Below, piece after piece: positions 23,101-35,200 of a stretch of DNA of 64,000 bases. Positions within the stretch are counted from its first letter, which is position 1; the number at the start of each line of letters is the position of its first letter. The notes beneath the pieces were generated by a model. It saw only the letters and a program-made list of their open reading frames with translations, searched no databases and had not been told where the DNA came from. The stretch comes from Cryptomeria japonica (taxonomy: Eukaryota; Streptophyta; Pinopsida; Cupressales; Cupressaceae). Location of the stretch: assembly GCF_030272615.1 (NCBI RefSeq), contig NW_026728920.1, positions 357,501 through 421,500 on the forward strand, written 5' to 3'. The position numbers and the translations under genes are program-made.

Positions 23101-26085
23101 GCGGGGTTACTGGAGCGCCCCCTCTTTTTTTGTCAGAGCGTTTGGTGGGGTTTCTCGCATTGGCTCTTCCCAGGCCCGGTTGTTGGGTGCGCTCCCACCC
23201 TGGCGCGCGCGAAGTTGGAAGTTGGGTTAATTGCCCGGGCGCGCACCTTCGCCAGGGTGGGCACCTTGGTGCGCACACCTTGGCTGGGCTGCGCACCAGG
23301 GCGGGCTCAAGATGGCACCAGCATTCCCTTTTTCTCACTATCTTTCAAAACGGAAATTTTAAAATCTCGTTTTTTTTTGCCTTTTATGGAAATTAGTGAA
23401 GGCATCGCATCAAAGGTGCGCACCTCGCTGCCCACCTTGGTGTGCTCCGAGGTGCCCACCACGGTGCGCTCCGAGGTGCCCACCACGGTGCGCAACGCCG
23501 GTGCGAACCCGGGAGCGCCCCGATGTGTGCTCCAAGGTGCGGCGTGCACGAAGCCGGACCCCGGTTTGCCCCGGGTGCGCACCTCGCGTGCACCTTGGTG
23601 CGCACACCTTGGCTGGGTTGCGCGGCCTGGTGGGCACCATGGTGCGCACCAAGGAGCGCTCCGAAGTGTGCTCCAAGGTGCGGCGTGCACGAAGTCCTAG
23701 CCCGGTTTGCCCCGGGTGCGCACCTTCGCCGCGGTGGGCACCATGGCGTGCACGAAGTCGGAGCCCGGTTTGCCCCGGGTGCGCACCTCGCGTGCACCTT
23801 CGCCGGGGTGGGCACCTCGGCTGGGTTGCGCGCCCTGGTGCGCACCAAGGAGCGCTCCGAAGTGTGCTCCAAGGTGCGGCGTGCACGAAGTCGGAGCCCG
23901 GTTTGCCCCGGGTGCGCACCTTCGCCGCGGTGGGCACCCTGGTGCGCACCATGGCGTGCACGAAGTCGGAGCCCGGTTTGCCCCGGGTGCGCACCTCGCG
24001 TGCACCTTCGGCGGGGTTGCGCGCCCTGGTGCGCACCAAGGAGCGCTCCGAAGTGTGCTCCAAGGTGCGGCGTGCACGAAGTCGGAGCCCGGTTTGCCCC
24101 GGGTGCGCACCTCGCGTGCACCTTCGGCGGGGTTGCGCGCCCTGGTGGGCACCATGGTGCGCACCAAGGAGCGCTCCGAAGTGTGCTCCAAGGTGCGGCG
24201 TGCACGAAGTCGGAGCCCGGTTTGCCCCGGGTGCGCACCTCGCGTGCACCTTCGCCGCGGTGGGCACCATGGCGTGCACGAAGTCGGAGCCCGGTTTGCC
24301 CCGGGTGCGCACCTCGCGTGCACCTTCGCCGGGGTGGGCACCTCGGCTGGGTTGCGCGCCCTGGTGCGCACCAAGGAGCGCTCCGAAGTGTGCTCCAAGG
24401 TGCGGCGTGCACGAAGTCGGAGCCCGGTTTGCCCCGGGTGCGCACCTCGCGTGCACCTTCGCCGCGGTGGGCACCATGGCGTGCACGAAGTCGGAGCCCG
24501 GTTTGCCCCGGGTGCGCACCCCGCGTGCACCTTCGCCGGGGTGGGCACCTCGGCTGGGTTGCGCGCCCTGGTGCGCACCAAGGAGCGCTCCGAAGTGTGC
24601 TCCAAGGTGCGGCGTGCACGAAGTCGGAGCCCGGTTTGCCCCGGGTGCGCACCTCGCGTGCACCTTCGCCGCGGTGGGCACCTTGGCTGGGTTGGGCACC
24701 ATTGAGCGCTCCGAAGTGTGCTCCAAGGTGCGCACCATGGCCCTCCAAGGTGCGCAGCATGGCGTGCACGAAGTCGGAGCCCGGTTTGCCCCGGGTGCGC
24801 ACCTCGCGTGCACCTTCGCCAGGGTGGGCACCTCGGTGCGCACACCTTCTCAATGTTTTCTTGCCTTTTCTGGAAATTGGTGAAGGCAGCGCATCAAAGG
24901 TGCGCACCTCGGTGTGCTCCGAGGTGCGAACCCGAGAGCGCTCCGAGGTGCCCACGAAGTCGAAAGTCGGGTTAATTGCATTGTTTTCCCCGGGTGCGCT
25001 CCGAGGTGCGCAACATCGGTGCGCACCAAGGAGGGCTCCGAAGTGTGCTCCAAGGTGCGCACGATTCGGAGCTCGGTTTGCCCGGGGTGCGCACACCTTG
25101 GCTGGGTTGCGCACCCTTTGTGCGCTCCAAGGTGCGCACGAAGTCGGAGCTCGGTTTGCCCCGGGTGCGCACCTTCGCCAGGGTGCGCACCTTGATGCGC
25201 ACGCCTTGGCTGGGCTGCGCACCTTGGTGGGCGCCATGGTGCGCACCTTTCGTGCGCTCCAAGGTGCGCACGAAGTCGGAGCTCGGTTTGCCCCGGGTGC
25301 GCACCTTGGTGGGCGCCATGGTGCACTCCGAGGTGCCCAAGATTGGTGCGCACCAAGGAGCGCTCCGAAGTGCGCTCCAAGGTGCGCAGGTGCGCGCGAA
25401 GTCGAAAGTTGGGTTAATTGTCCGGTTTGCCTCGGGTGCGCACCTTGCGTGCACCTTCGCCAGGGTGGGCGCCTTGGTGCGCACACCTTGGCTGGGCTGC
25501 GCACCCGGGCGCGCACACCTTGGCACCCGCGTTTCCTTCATTTTAAATTTTTTTTTTTTACAATCTCTCAAGTGGGAAATTCTATAATCTCAACTTTTTT
25601 TGCCTTTTCAGGAAACTTTTGAATGGAGCGCATCATTGGTGCGCTCCGAAGTGTGCTCCAAGGTGCGCACCTCTGGTGTGCTCCAAAGCTCTCTCCAGCT
25701 GCGTGCACCTGCCCCGGCCGCGCACCCGGCCCCGCCCAGCTTCGCTCACCTGTCCCGGGCGTCTGGTGCGGAACCTTAGAGTAAGAAACATCACCGTGCA
25801 CCTTGGCCAACGTGCGCGACTCGACCGAGCGCGCACTGGCCGAGGTGCACACCGATTTCACCTGGGTGCGCGCGCAGCACCTCGGGCGCACCGGGGTGCG
25901 CGCACAACGCCCGGGTTGCACCGTGGCCTGTGTGCTCGGGGCGCCTCGGGTGCGCGCTCGGTGTCGCCCCCGCGCGCGCGGTAGTGCGGGCAGCGCACCC
26001 CGGCCCGGCCCGGCCCCGACGAGAACGCAAACGGGCAAAAGGTTTATTCAAATAGCATTGCGACGCCCGGCGAAAAACTAAGAAA

Positions 26086-26203
26086 GGGTGCAACACCGGG
26101 ACTTCCCGGGAGGTCACCCATCCCAGTACTACTCCGGCCCAAGCGCGCTTAACTGCGGAGTTCTGATGGGATCCGGTGCACTAACGCTGGTATGATCGCA
26201 CCC
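26086..26203 (-). rRNA. 5S ribosomal RNA, array copy 5
   Basis: Identical 118-nt gene. It is the last copy from the left with the TTTCTTAG downstream form; every copy to its right has the T6 form. Confidence 0.98.
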
Positions 26204-29200
26204 GTTATGAGCTTGTCGCAGTGTGTACTTAGCAAACCGCGACCCACGTGCGAATCCACCCCGGCCACCCACCCCCGTCGAGGTGCACACCCTCCCTCGC
26301 GAAGTGCGCCCCGTTCGCCAAGTGTGAGCCCTGCCCGGGTGCGCGCACCTTGCTAGGGCGTCGGGTGTGCACCCGGCCCGGCCTACGTGCGTGCACCTGG
26401 ACGGGGCGTCGTGTGCGTGCAGTGTCCCGTCTGCAACGCGGTGCCCACACACCACCTCGGGCGCAACGACCTGCGCTCACATGTGGGCCGAGTGCACCTT
26501 GGTGCATGTTCGGGGCGCCTCGGGTGCACGCTCGATCTTGCCCCGGTGCACCAAGGCGCTCGGTTTGCCCCGGGTGCGCACTTGGTGCAAGGTGGGCACC
26601 CAAAATAGGGATCAAGCACCAAAACACAAGTTTCGGGATGCAAAATGGGACCCAAGGACCACAAATGCGTTCCAAGACCCATGATGGGTCCACGAGAACA
26701 AAAATGTGTTCCGAGACTTAATAAACAAATATTGGGTTTTAGGAGAAGAAACATGCTCTGATGCCCAAAACGAGAATCGACCCCGAAAAGGCCACAGGCC
26801 AAAAGTGGGATGCGAGACAAAAAAAAATGGGACCCGAGGACCAAAATTGGGTTCCCAGGTCGAAGACAGGGCAACCGGACAAGAAACGACCTCTAAGGCT
26901 CGAAATGAGTCCCGACGACTAAAACTTGACAAGAAGCACCCATCAGGCACCCAACTCGACACCCATGGGATGCCGACCCACCCGGGCTTCCACCTAGCAC
27001 ACCTTGGCACCCACCCACCCTCGCACCCAACCTCGCACCCAACTTAGCACCTTTGAACCCACATTGGCACTCACCCTGACCCTGGCACCTTGGAACCCAC
27101 ATTGGCACTCACCTTGACCCTGGCACCCACCTTTGCACTCACCTTGGGACCCACCCTGGCTCCCACCTCGGCACCCACCCAGACACCCACCTTGGTTCCT
27201 TGGCACCCACCTTGGATCCTTGGCACCCACCCCGACACCCACCTTGGCACGCAACTTGGCTACTTGCCACCCACCTTGGCTCCTTGACGCCCACCCCGAC
27301 AACCACCCCGTGACCTACCCTGGCTAGGGTTGGTGCACACCCACCCTGGTGCCCACCTTGGCACCCACCCCATGACCCACCTTGGCACGCACCTTAGTAC
27401 CCACCCCGTTACCCACCCTAGGACCCACCCCGTGACCCACCTTGGCCAGGGTGGGTGCCTTGGTGCGCACAACTTGCCTGGGCTGCACACCAGGGCGGGC
27501 TCAAGATGGCACCCGCGTTCCGTTTTTTTCACTATCTTTCAAAACGGAAATTTTAAAATCTCATTTTTTTTTTTTTTTTGCCTTTTCTGGAAATTAGTGA
27601 AGGCAGCGCATCAAAGGTGCGCAATGCTGGTGCGAACCCGGGAGCGCTCCGATGTGTGCTCCAAGGTGCGGCGTGCACGAAGTCCGAGCCCGGCTTGCCC
27701 CGGGTGCGCACCTCGCGTGCACCTTCGCCGGGGTGAGCACCTTGGCTGGGTTGCGCGCCCTGGTGCGCACCAAGGAGCGCTCTGAAGTGTGCTCCAAGGT
27801 GCGGCGTGCACGAAGTCGGAGCTCGGTTTGCCCCGGGTGTGCACCTCGGGTGCGCACCTCGCGTGCACCTTCGCTGCGGTGGGCACCTTGGCTGGGTTGC
27901 GCGCCTTGGTGGGCACCATGCAGTGCACGAAGTCGGAGCCCGGTTTGCCCCGGGCGCGCACCTCCGCCAGGGTGGGCACCTTGGTGCGCACAACTTGCCT
28001 GGGCTGCGCACCAGGAAGGGCTCAAGATGGCACCCGCGTTCCGTTTTTTTCACTATCTTTCAGAACGGAAATTTTAAAATATCGTTTTTTTTTGCCTTTT
28101 CTGGAAATTAGTGAAGGCAGCGCATCAAAGGTGCGCAACGCTGGTGCGAACCTGGGAGCGCTCCGATGTGTGCTCCAAGGTGCGGCGTGCACGAAGTCGG
28201 AGCCCGGTTTGCCCCGGGTGCGCCCTGGTGGGCACCATGGTGCGCACCAAGGAGCGCTCCGAAGTGTGCTCCAAGGTGCGGCCTGCACGAAGTCGGAGCC
28301 CGGTTTGCCCCGGGCGTGCACCGCGGGTGGGCACCTTGGTGCGCATGCCTTGCCTGGGCTGCGCACCAGGGCGGGCTCAAGATGGCACCCGCGTTCCGTT
28401 TTTTTCACTATCTTTCAAAACGGAAATTTTAAAATCTCATTTTTTTTTGCCTTTTCTGGAAATTAGTGAAGGCAGCGCATCAAAGGTGCGCACCTCGCTG
28501 CCCACCACGGTGCGCAACGCCGGTGGGCACCCGGGAGTGCTTCGAAGTGTGCTCCAAGGTGCTGCGTGCACGTTGTCGGAGCCCGGTTTGCCCCGGGTGC
28601 GCACCTCGCGTGCACCTTCGTCGGGGTGGGCACCTTGGCTGGGTTTGCCCCGGCTGCGCTCCGAAGCGGGGTTATTGGAGCGCCGCCTCTTTTTTTGTCG
28701 GAGCGTTTGGTGGGGTTTCTCGCATTGGCTCTTCCCAGGCCCGGTTGCCACCCTGGCGCGCACGAAGTCGGAAGTAGGGTTAATTGCCCGGGTGCGCACC
28801 TTTGCCAGGGTGGGCACCTTACCTGGGCTGTGCACCAGGGCGGGCTCAAGATGGCACCCGCGTTCCGTTTTTTTCACTATCTTTCAAAACGGAAATTTTA
28901 AAATCTCCTCTTTTTTTTGCCTTTTCTGGAAATTAGTGAAGGCAGCGCATCAAAGGTGCGCACCTCGCTGCCCACCTTGGTGTGCTCTGAGGTGCGCACC
29001 CGGGAGCGCTACGAAGTGTGCTCCAAGGTGCGGCGTGCACGTTGTCGGAGCCCGGTTTGCCCCGGGTGCGCACCTCGCCTGCACCTTGGCCGGGGTGGGC
29101 ACCCTGGCTGGGTTTGCCCAGGGTGCGCTCCGAAGCGGGGTTACTGGAGCGCCCCCTCTTTTTTTGTCAGAGCGTTTGGTGGGGTTTCTCGCATTGGCTC

Positions 29201-32106
29201 TTCCCAGGCCCGGTTGTTGGGTGCGCTCCCACCCTGGCGCGCGCGAAGTTGGAAGTTGGGTTAATTGCCCGGGCGCGCACCTTCGCCAGGGTGGGCACCT
29301 TGGTGCGCACACCTTGGCTGGGCTGCGCACCAGGGCGGGCTCAAGATGGCACCAGCATTCCCTTTTTCTCACTATCTTTCAAAACGGAAATTTTAAAATC
29401 TCGTTTTTTTTTGCCTTTTATGGAAATTAGTGAAGGCATCGCATCAAAGGTGCGCACCTCGCTGCCCACCTTGGTGTGCTCCGAGGTGCCCACCACGGTG
29501 CGCTCCGAGGTGCCCACCACGGTGCGCAACGCCGGTGCGAACCCGGGAGCGCCCCGATGTGTGCTCCAAGGTGCGGCGTGCACGAAGCCGGACCCCGGTT
29601 TGCCCCGGGTGCGCACCTCGCGTGCACCTTGGTGCGCACACCTTGGCTGGGTTGCGCGGCCTGGTGGGCACCATGGTGCGCACCAAGGAGCGCTCCGAAG
29701 TGTGCTCCAAGGTGCGGCGTGCACGAAGTCCTAGCCCGGTTTGCCCCGGGTGCGCACCTTCGCCGCGGTGGGCACCATGGCGTGCACGAAGTCGGAGCCC
29801 GGTTTGCCCCGGGTGCGCACCTCGCGTGCACCTTCGCCGGGGTGGGCACCTCGGCTGGGTTGCGCGCCCTGGTGCGCACCAAGGAGCGCTCCGAAGTGTG
29901 CTCCAAGGTGCGGCGTGCACGAAGTCGGAGCCCGGTTTGCCCCGGGTGCGCACCTTCGCCGCGGTGGGCACCCTGGTGCGCACCATGGCGTGCACGAAGT
30001 CGGAGCCCGGTTTGCCCCGGGTGCGCACCTCGCGTGCACCTTCGGCGGGGTTGCGCGCCCTGGTGCGCACCAAGGAGCGCTCCGAAGTGTGCTCCAAGGT
30101 GCGGCGTGCACGAAGTCGGAGCCCGGTTTGCCCCGGGTGCGCACCTCGCGTGCACCTTCGGCGGGGTTGCGCGCCCTGGTGGGCACCATGGTGCGCACCA
30201 AGGAGCGCTCCGAAGTGTGCTCCAAGGTGCGGCGTGCACGAAGTCGGAGCCCGGTTTGCCCCGGGTGCGCACCTCGCGTGCACCTTCGCCGCGGTGGGCA
30301 CCATGGCGTGCACGAAGTCGGAGCCCGGTTTGCCCCGGGTGCGCACCTCGCGTGCACCTTCGCCGGGGTGGGCACCTCGGCTGGGTTGCGCGCCCTGGTG
30401 CGCACCAAGGAGCGCTCCGAAGTGTGCTCCAAGGTGCGGCGTGCACGAAGTCGGAGCCCGGTTTGCCCCGGGTGCGCACCTCGCGTGCACCTTCGCCGCG
30501 GTGGGCACCATGGCGTGCACGAAGTCGGAGCCCGGTTTGCCCCGGGTGCGCACCCCGCGTGCACCTTCGCCGGGGTGGGCACCTCGGCTGGGTTGCGCGC
30601 CCTGGTGCGCACCAAGGAGCGCTCCGAAGTGTGCTCCAAGGTGCGGCGTGCACGAAGTCGGAGCCCGGTTTGCCCCGGGTGCGCACCTCGCGTGCACCTT
30701 CGCCGCGGTGGGCACCTTGGCTGGGTTGGGCACCATTGAGCGCTCCGAAGTGTGCTCCAAGGTGCGCACCATGGCCCTCCAAGGTGCGCAGCATGGCGTG
30801 CACGAAGTCGGAGCCCGGTTTGCCCCGGGTGCGCACCTCGCGTGCACCTTCGCCAGGGTGGGCACCTCGGTGCGCACACCTTCTCAATGTTTTCTTGCCT
30901 TTTCTGGAAATTGGTGAAGGCAGCGCATCAAAGGTGCGCACCTCGGTGTGCTCCGAGGTGCGAACCCGAGAGCGCTCCGAGGTGCCCACGAAGTCGAAAG
31001 TCGGGTTAATTGCATTGTTTTCCCCGGGTGCGCTCCGAGGTGCGCAACATCGGTGCGCACCAAGGAGGGCTCCGAAGTGTGCTCCAAGGTGCGCACGATT
31101 CGGAGCTCGGTTTGCCCGGGGTGCGCACACCTTGGCTGGGTTGCGCACCCTTTGTGCGCTCCAAGGTGCGCACGAAGTCGGAGCTCGGTTTGCCCCGGGT
31201 GCGCACCTTCGCCAGGGTGCGCACCTTGATGCGCACGCCTTGGCTGGGCTGCGCACCTTGGTGGGCGCCATGGTGCGCACCTTTCGTGCGCTCCAAGGTG
31301 CGCACGAAGTCGGAGCTCGGTTTGCCCCGGGTGCGCACCTTGGTGGGCGCCATGGTGCACTCCGAGGTGCCCAAGATTGGTGCGCACCAAGGAGCGCTCC
31401 GAAGTGCGCTCCAAGGTGCGCAGGTGCGCGCGAAGTCGAAAGTTGGGTTAATTGTCCGGTTTGCCTCGGGTGCGCACCTTGCGTGCACCTTCGCCAGGGT
31501 GGGCGCCTTGGTGCGCACACCTTGGCTGGGCTGCGCACCCGGGCGCGCACACCTTGGCACCCGCGTTTCCTTCATTTTAAATTTTTTTTTTTTACAATCT
31601 CTCAAGTGGGAAATTCTATAATCTCAACTTTTTTTGCCTTTTCAGGAAACTTTTGAATGGAGCGCATCATTGGTGCGCTCCGAAGTGTGCTCCAAGGTGC
31701 GCACCTCTGGTGTGCTCCAAAGCTCTCTCCAGCTGCGTGCACCTGCCCCGGCCGCGCACCCGGCCCCGCCCAGCTTCGCTCACCTGTCCCGGGCGTCTGG
31801 TGCGGAACCTTAGAGTAAGAAACATCACCGTGCACCTTGGCCAACGTGCGCGACTCGACCGAGCGCGCACTGGCCGAGGTGCACACCGATTTCACCTGGG
31901 TGCGCGCGCAGCACCTCGGGCGCACCGGGGTGCGCGCACAACGCCCGGGTTGCACCGTGGCCTGTGTGCTCGGGGCGCCTCGGGTGCGCGCTCGGTGTCG
32001 CCCCCGCGCGCGCGGTAGTGCGGGCAGCGCACCCCGGCCCGGCCCGGCCCCGACGAGAACGCAAACGGGCAAAAGGTTTATTCAAATAGCATTGCGACGC
32101 CCGGCG

Positions 32107-32119
32107 AAAAACTAAAAAA
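32107..32119 (-). terminator. Pol III stop, T6 form (copies 6-10)
   Basis: Read on the minus strand, the gene is followed directly by TTTTTTAGTTTTT: one C-to-T change turns the interrupted tract into six T at +1 to +6, with the T5 as back-up. The same form follows copies 7-10 (38141-38153, 44175-44187, 50209-50221, 56243-56255). Confidence 0.8.
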
Positions 32120-32237
32120 GGGTGCAACACCGGGACTTCCCGGGAGGTCACCCATCCCAGTACTACTCCGGCCCAAGCGCGCTTAACTGCGGAGTTCTGA
32201 TGGGATCCGGTGCACTAACGCTGGTATGATCGCACCC
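32120..32237 (-). rRNA. 5S ribosomal RNA, array copy 6
   Basis: Identical 118-nt gene. It is the first copy with an uninterrupted T6 directly after the mature 3' end (32119-32114), a stronger Pol III stop than in copies 1-5. Confidence 0.98.
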
Positions 32238-35200
32238 GTTATGAGCTTGTCGCAGTGTGTACTTAGCAAACCGCGACCCACGTGCGAATCCACCCCGGCC
32301 ACCCACCCCCGTCGAGGTGCACACCCTCCCTCGCGAAGTGCGCCCCGTTCGCCAAGTGTGAGCCCTGCCCGGGTGCGCGCACCTTGCTAGGGCGTCGGGT
32401 GTGCACCCGGCCCGGCCTACGTGCGTGCACCTGGACGGGGCGTCGTGTGCGTGCAGTGTCCCGTCTGCAACGCGGTGCCCACACACCACCTCGGGCGCAA
32501 CGACCTGCGCTCACATGTGGGCCGAGTGCACCTTGGTGCATGTTCGGGGCGCCTCGGGTGCACGCTCGATCTTGCCCCGGTGCACCAAGGCGCTCGGTTT
32601 GCCCCGGGTGCGCACTTGGTGCAAGGTGGGCACCCAAAATAGGGATCAAGCACCAAAACACAAGTTTCGGGATGCAAAATGGGACCCAAGGACCACAAAT
32701 GCGTTCCAAGACCCATGATGGGTCCACGAGAACAAAAATGTGTTCCGAGACTTAATAAACAAATATTGGGTTTTAGGAGAAGAAACATGCTCTGATGCCC
32801 AAAACGAGAATCGACCCCGAAAAGGCCACAGGCCAAAAGTGGGATGCGAGACAAAAAAAAATGGGACCCGAGGACCAAAATTGGGTTCCCAGGTCGAAGA
32901 CAGGGCAACCGGACAAGAAACGACCTCTAAGGCTCGAAATGAGTCCCGACGACTAAAACTTGACAAGAAGCACCCATCAGGCACCCAACTCGACACCCAT
33001 GGGATGCCGACCCACCCGGGCTTCCACCTAGCACACCTTGGCACCCACCCACCCTCGCACCCAACCTCGCACCCAACTTAGCACCTTTGAACCCACATTG
33101 GCACTCACCCTGACCCTGGCACCTTGGAACCCACATTGGCACTCACCTTGACCCTGGCACCCACCTTTGCACTCACCTTGGGACCCACCCTGGCTCCCAC
33201 CTCGGCACCCACCCAGACACCCACCTTGGTTCCTTGGCACCCACCTTGGATCCTTGGCACCCACCCCGACACCCACCTTGGCACGCAACTTGGCTACTTG
33301 CCACCCACCTTGGCTCCTTGACGCCCACCCCGACAACCACCCCGTGACCTACCCTGGCTAGGGTTGGTGCACACCCACCCTGGTGCCCACCTTGGCACCC
33401 ACCCCATGACCCACCTTGGCACGCACCTTAGTACCCACCCCGTTACCCACCCTAGGACCCACCCCGTGACCCACCTTGGCCAGGGTGGGTGCCTTGGTGC
33501 GCACAACTTGCCTGGGCTGCACACCAGGGCGGGCTCAAGATGGCACCCGCGTTCCGTTTTTTTCACTATCTTTCAAAACGGAAATTTTAAAATCTCGTTT
33601 TTTTTTTTTTTTTGCCTTTTCTGGAAATTAGTGAAGGCAGCGCATCAAAGGTGCGCAATGCTGGTGCGAACCCGGGAGCGCTCCGATGTGTGCTCCAAGG
33701 TGCGGCGTGCACGAAGTCCGAGCCCGGCTTGCCCCGGGTGCGCACCTCGCGTGCACCTTCGCCGGGGTGAGCACCTTGGCTGGGTTGCGCGCCCTGGTGC
33801 GCACCAAGGAGCGCTCTGAAGTGTGCTCCAAGGTGCGGCGTGCACGAAGTCGGAGCTCGGTTTGCCCCGGGTGTGCACCTCGGGTGCGCACCTCGCGTGC
33901 ACCTTCGCTGCGGTGGGCACCTTGGCTGGGTTGCGCGCCTTGGTGGGCACCATGCAGTGCACGAAGTCGGAGCCCGGTTTGCCCCGGGCGCGCACCTCCG
34001 CCAGGGTGGGCACCTTGGTGCGCACAACTTGCCTGGGCTGCGCACCAGGAAGGGCTCAAGATGGCACCCGCGTTCCGTTTTTTTCACTATCTTTCAGAAC
34101 GGAAATTTTAAAATATCGTTTTTTTTTGCCTTTTCTGGAAATTAGTGAAGGCAGCGCATCAAAGGTGCGCAACGCTGGTGCGAACCTGGGAGCGCTCCGA
34201 TGTGTGCTCCAAGGTGCGGCGTGCACGAAGTCGGAGCCCGGTTTGCCCCGGGTGCGCCCTGGTGGGCACCATGGTGCGCACCAAGGAGCGCTCCGAAGTG
34301 TGCTCCAAGGTGCGGCCTGCACGAAGTCGGAGCCCGGTTTGCCCCGGGCGTGCACCGCGGGTGGGCACCTTGGTGCGCATGCCTTGCCTGGGCTGCGCAC
34401 CAGGGCGGGCTCAAGATGGCACCCGCGTTCCGTTTTTTTCACTATCTTTCAAAACGGAAATTTTAAAATCTCATTTTTTTTTGCCTTTTCTGGAAATTAG
34501 TGAAGGCAGCGCATCAAAGGTGCGCACCTCGCTGCCCACCACGGTGCGCAACGCCGGTGGGCACCCGGGAGTGCTTCGAAGTGTGCTCCAAGGTGCTGCG
34601 TGCACGTTGTCGGAGCCCGGTTTGCCCCGGGTGCGCACCTCGCGTGCACCTTCGTCGGGGTGGGCACCTTGGCTGGGTTTGCCCCGGCTGCGCTCCGAAG
34701 CGGGGTTATTGGAGCGCCGCCTCTTTTTTTGTCGGAGCGTTTGGTGGGGTTTCTCGCATTGGCTCTTCCCAGGCCCGGTTGCCACCCTGGCGCGCACGAA
34801 GTCGGAAGTAGGGTTAATTGCCCGGGTGCGCACCTTTGCCAGGGTGGGCACCTTACCTGGGCTGTGCACCAGGGCGGGCTCAAGATGGCACCCGCGTTCC
34901 GTTTTTTTCACTATCTTTCAAAACGGAAATTTTAAAATCTCCTCTTTTTTTTGCCTTTTCTGGAAATTAGTGAAGGCAGCGCATCAAAGGTGCGCACCTC
35001 GCTGCCCACCTTGGTGTGCTCTGAGGTGCGCACCCGGGAGCGCTACGAAGTGTGCTCCAAGGTGCGGCGTGCACGTTGTCGGAGCCCGGTTTGCCCCGGG
35101 TGCGCACCTCGCCTGCACCTTGGCCGGGGTGGGCACCCTGGCTGGGTTTGCCCAGGGTGCGCTCCGAAGCGGGGTTACTGGAGCGCCCCCTCTTTTTTTG

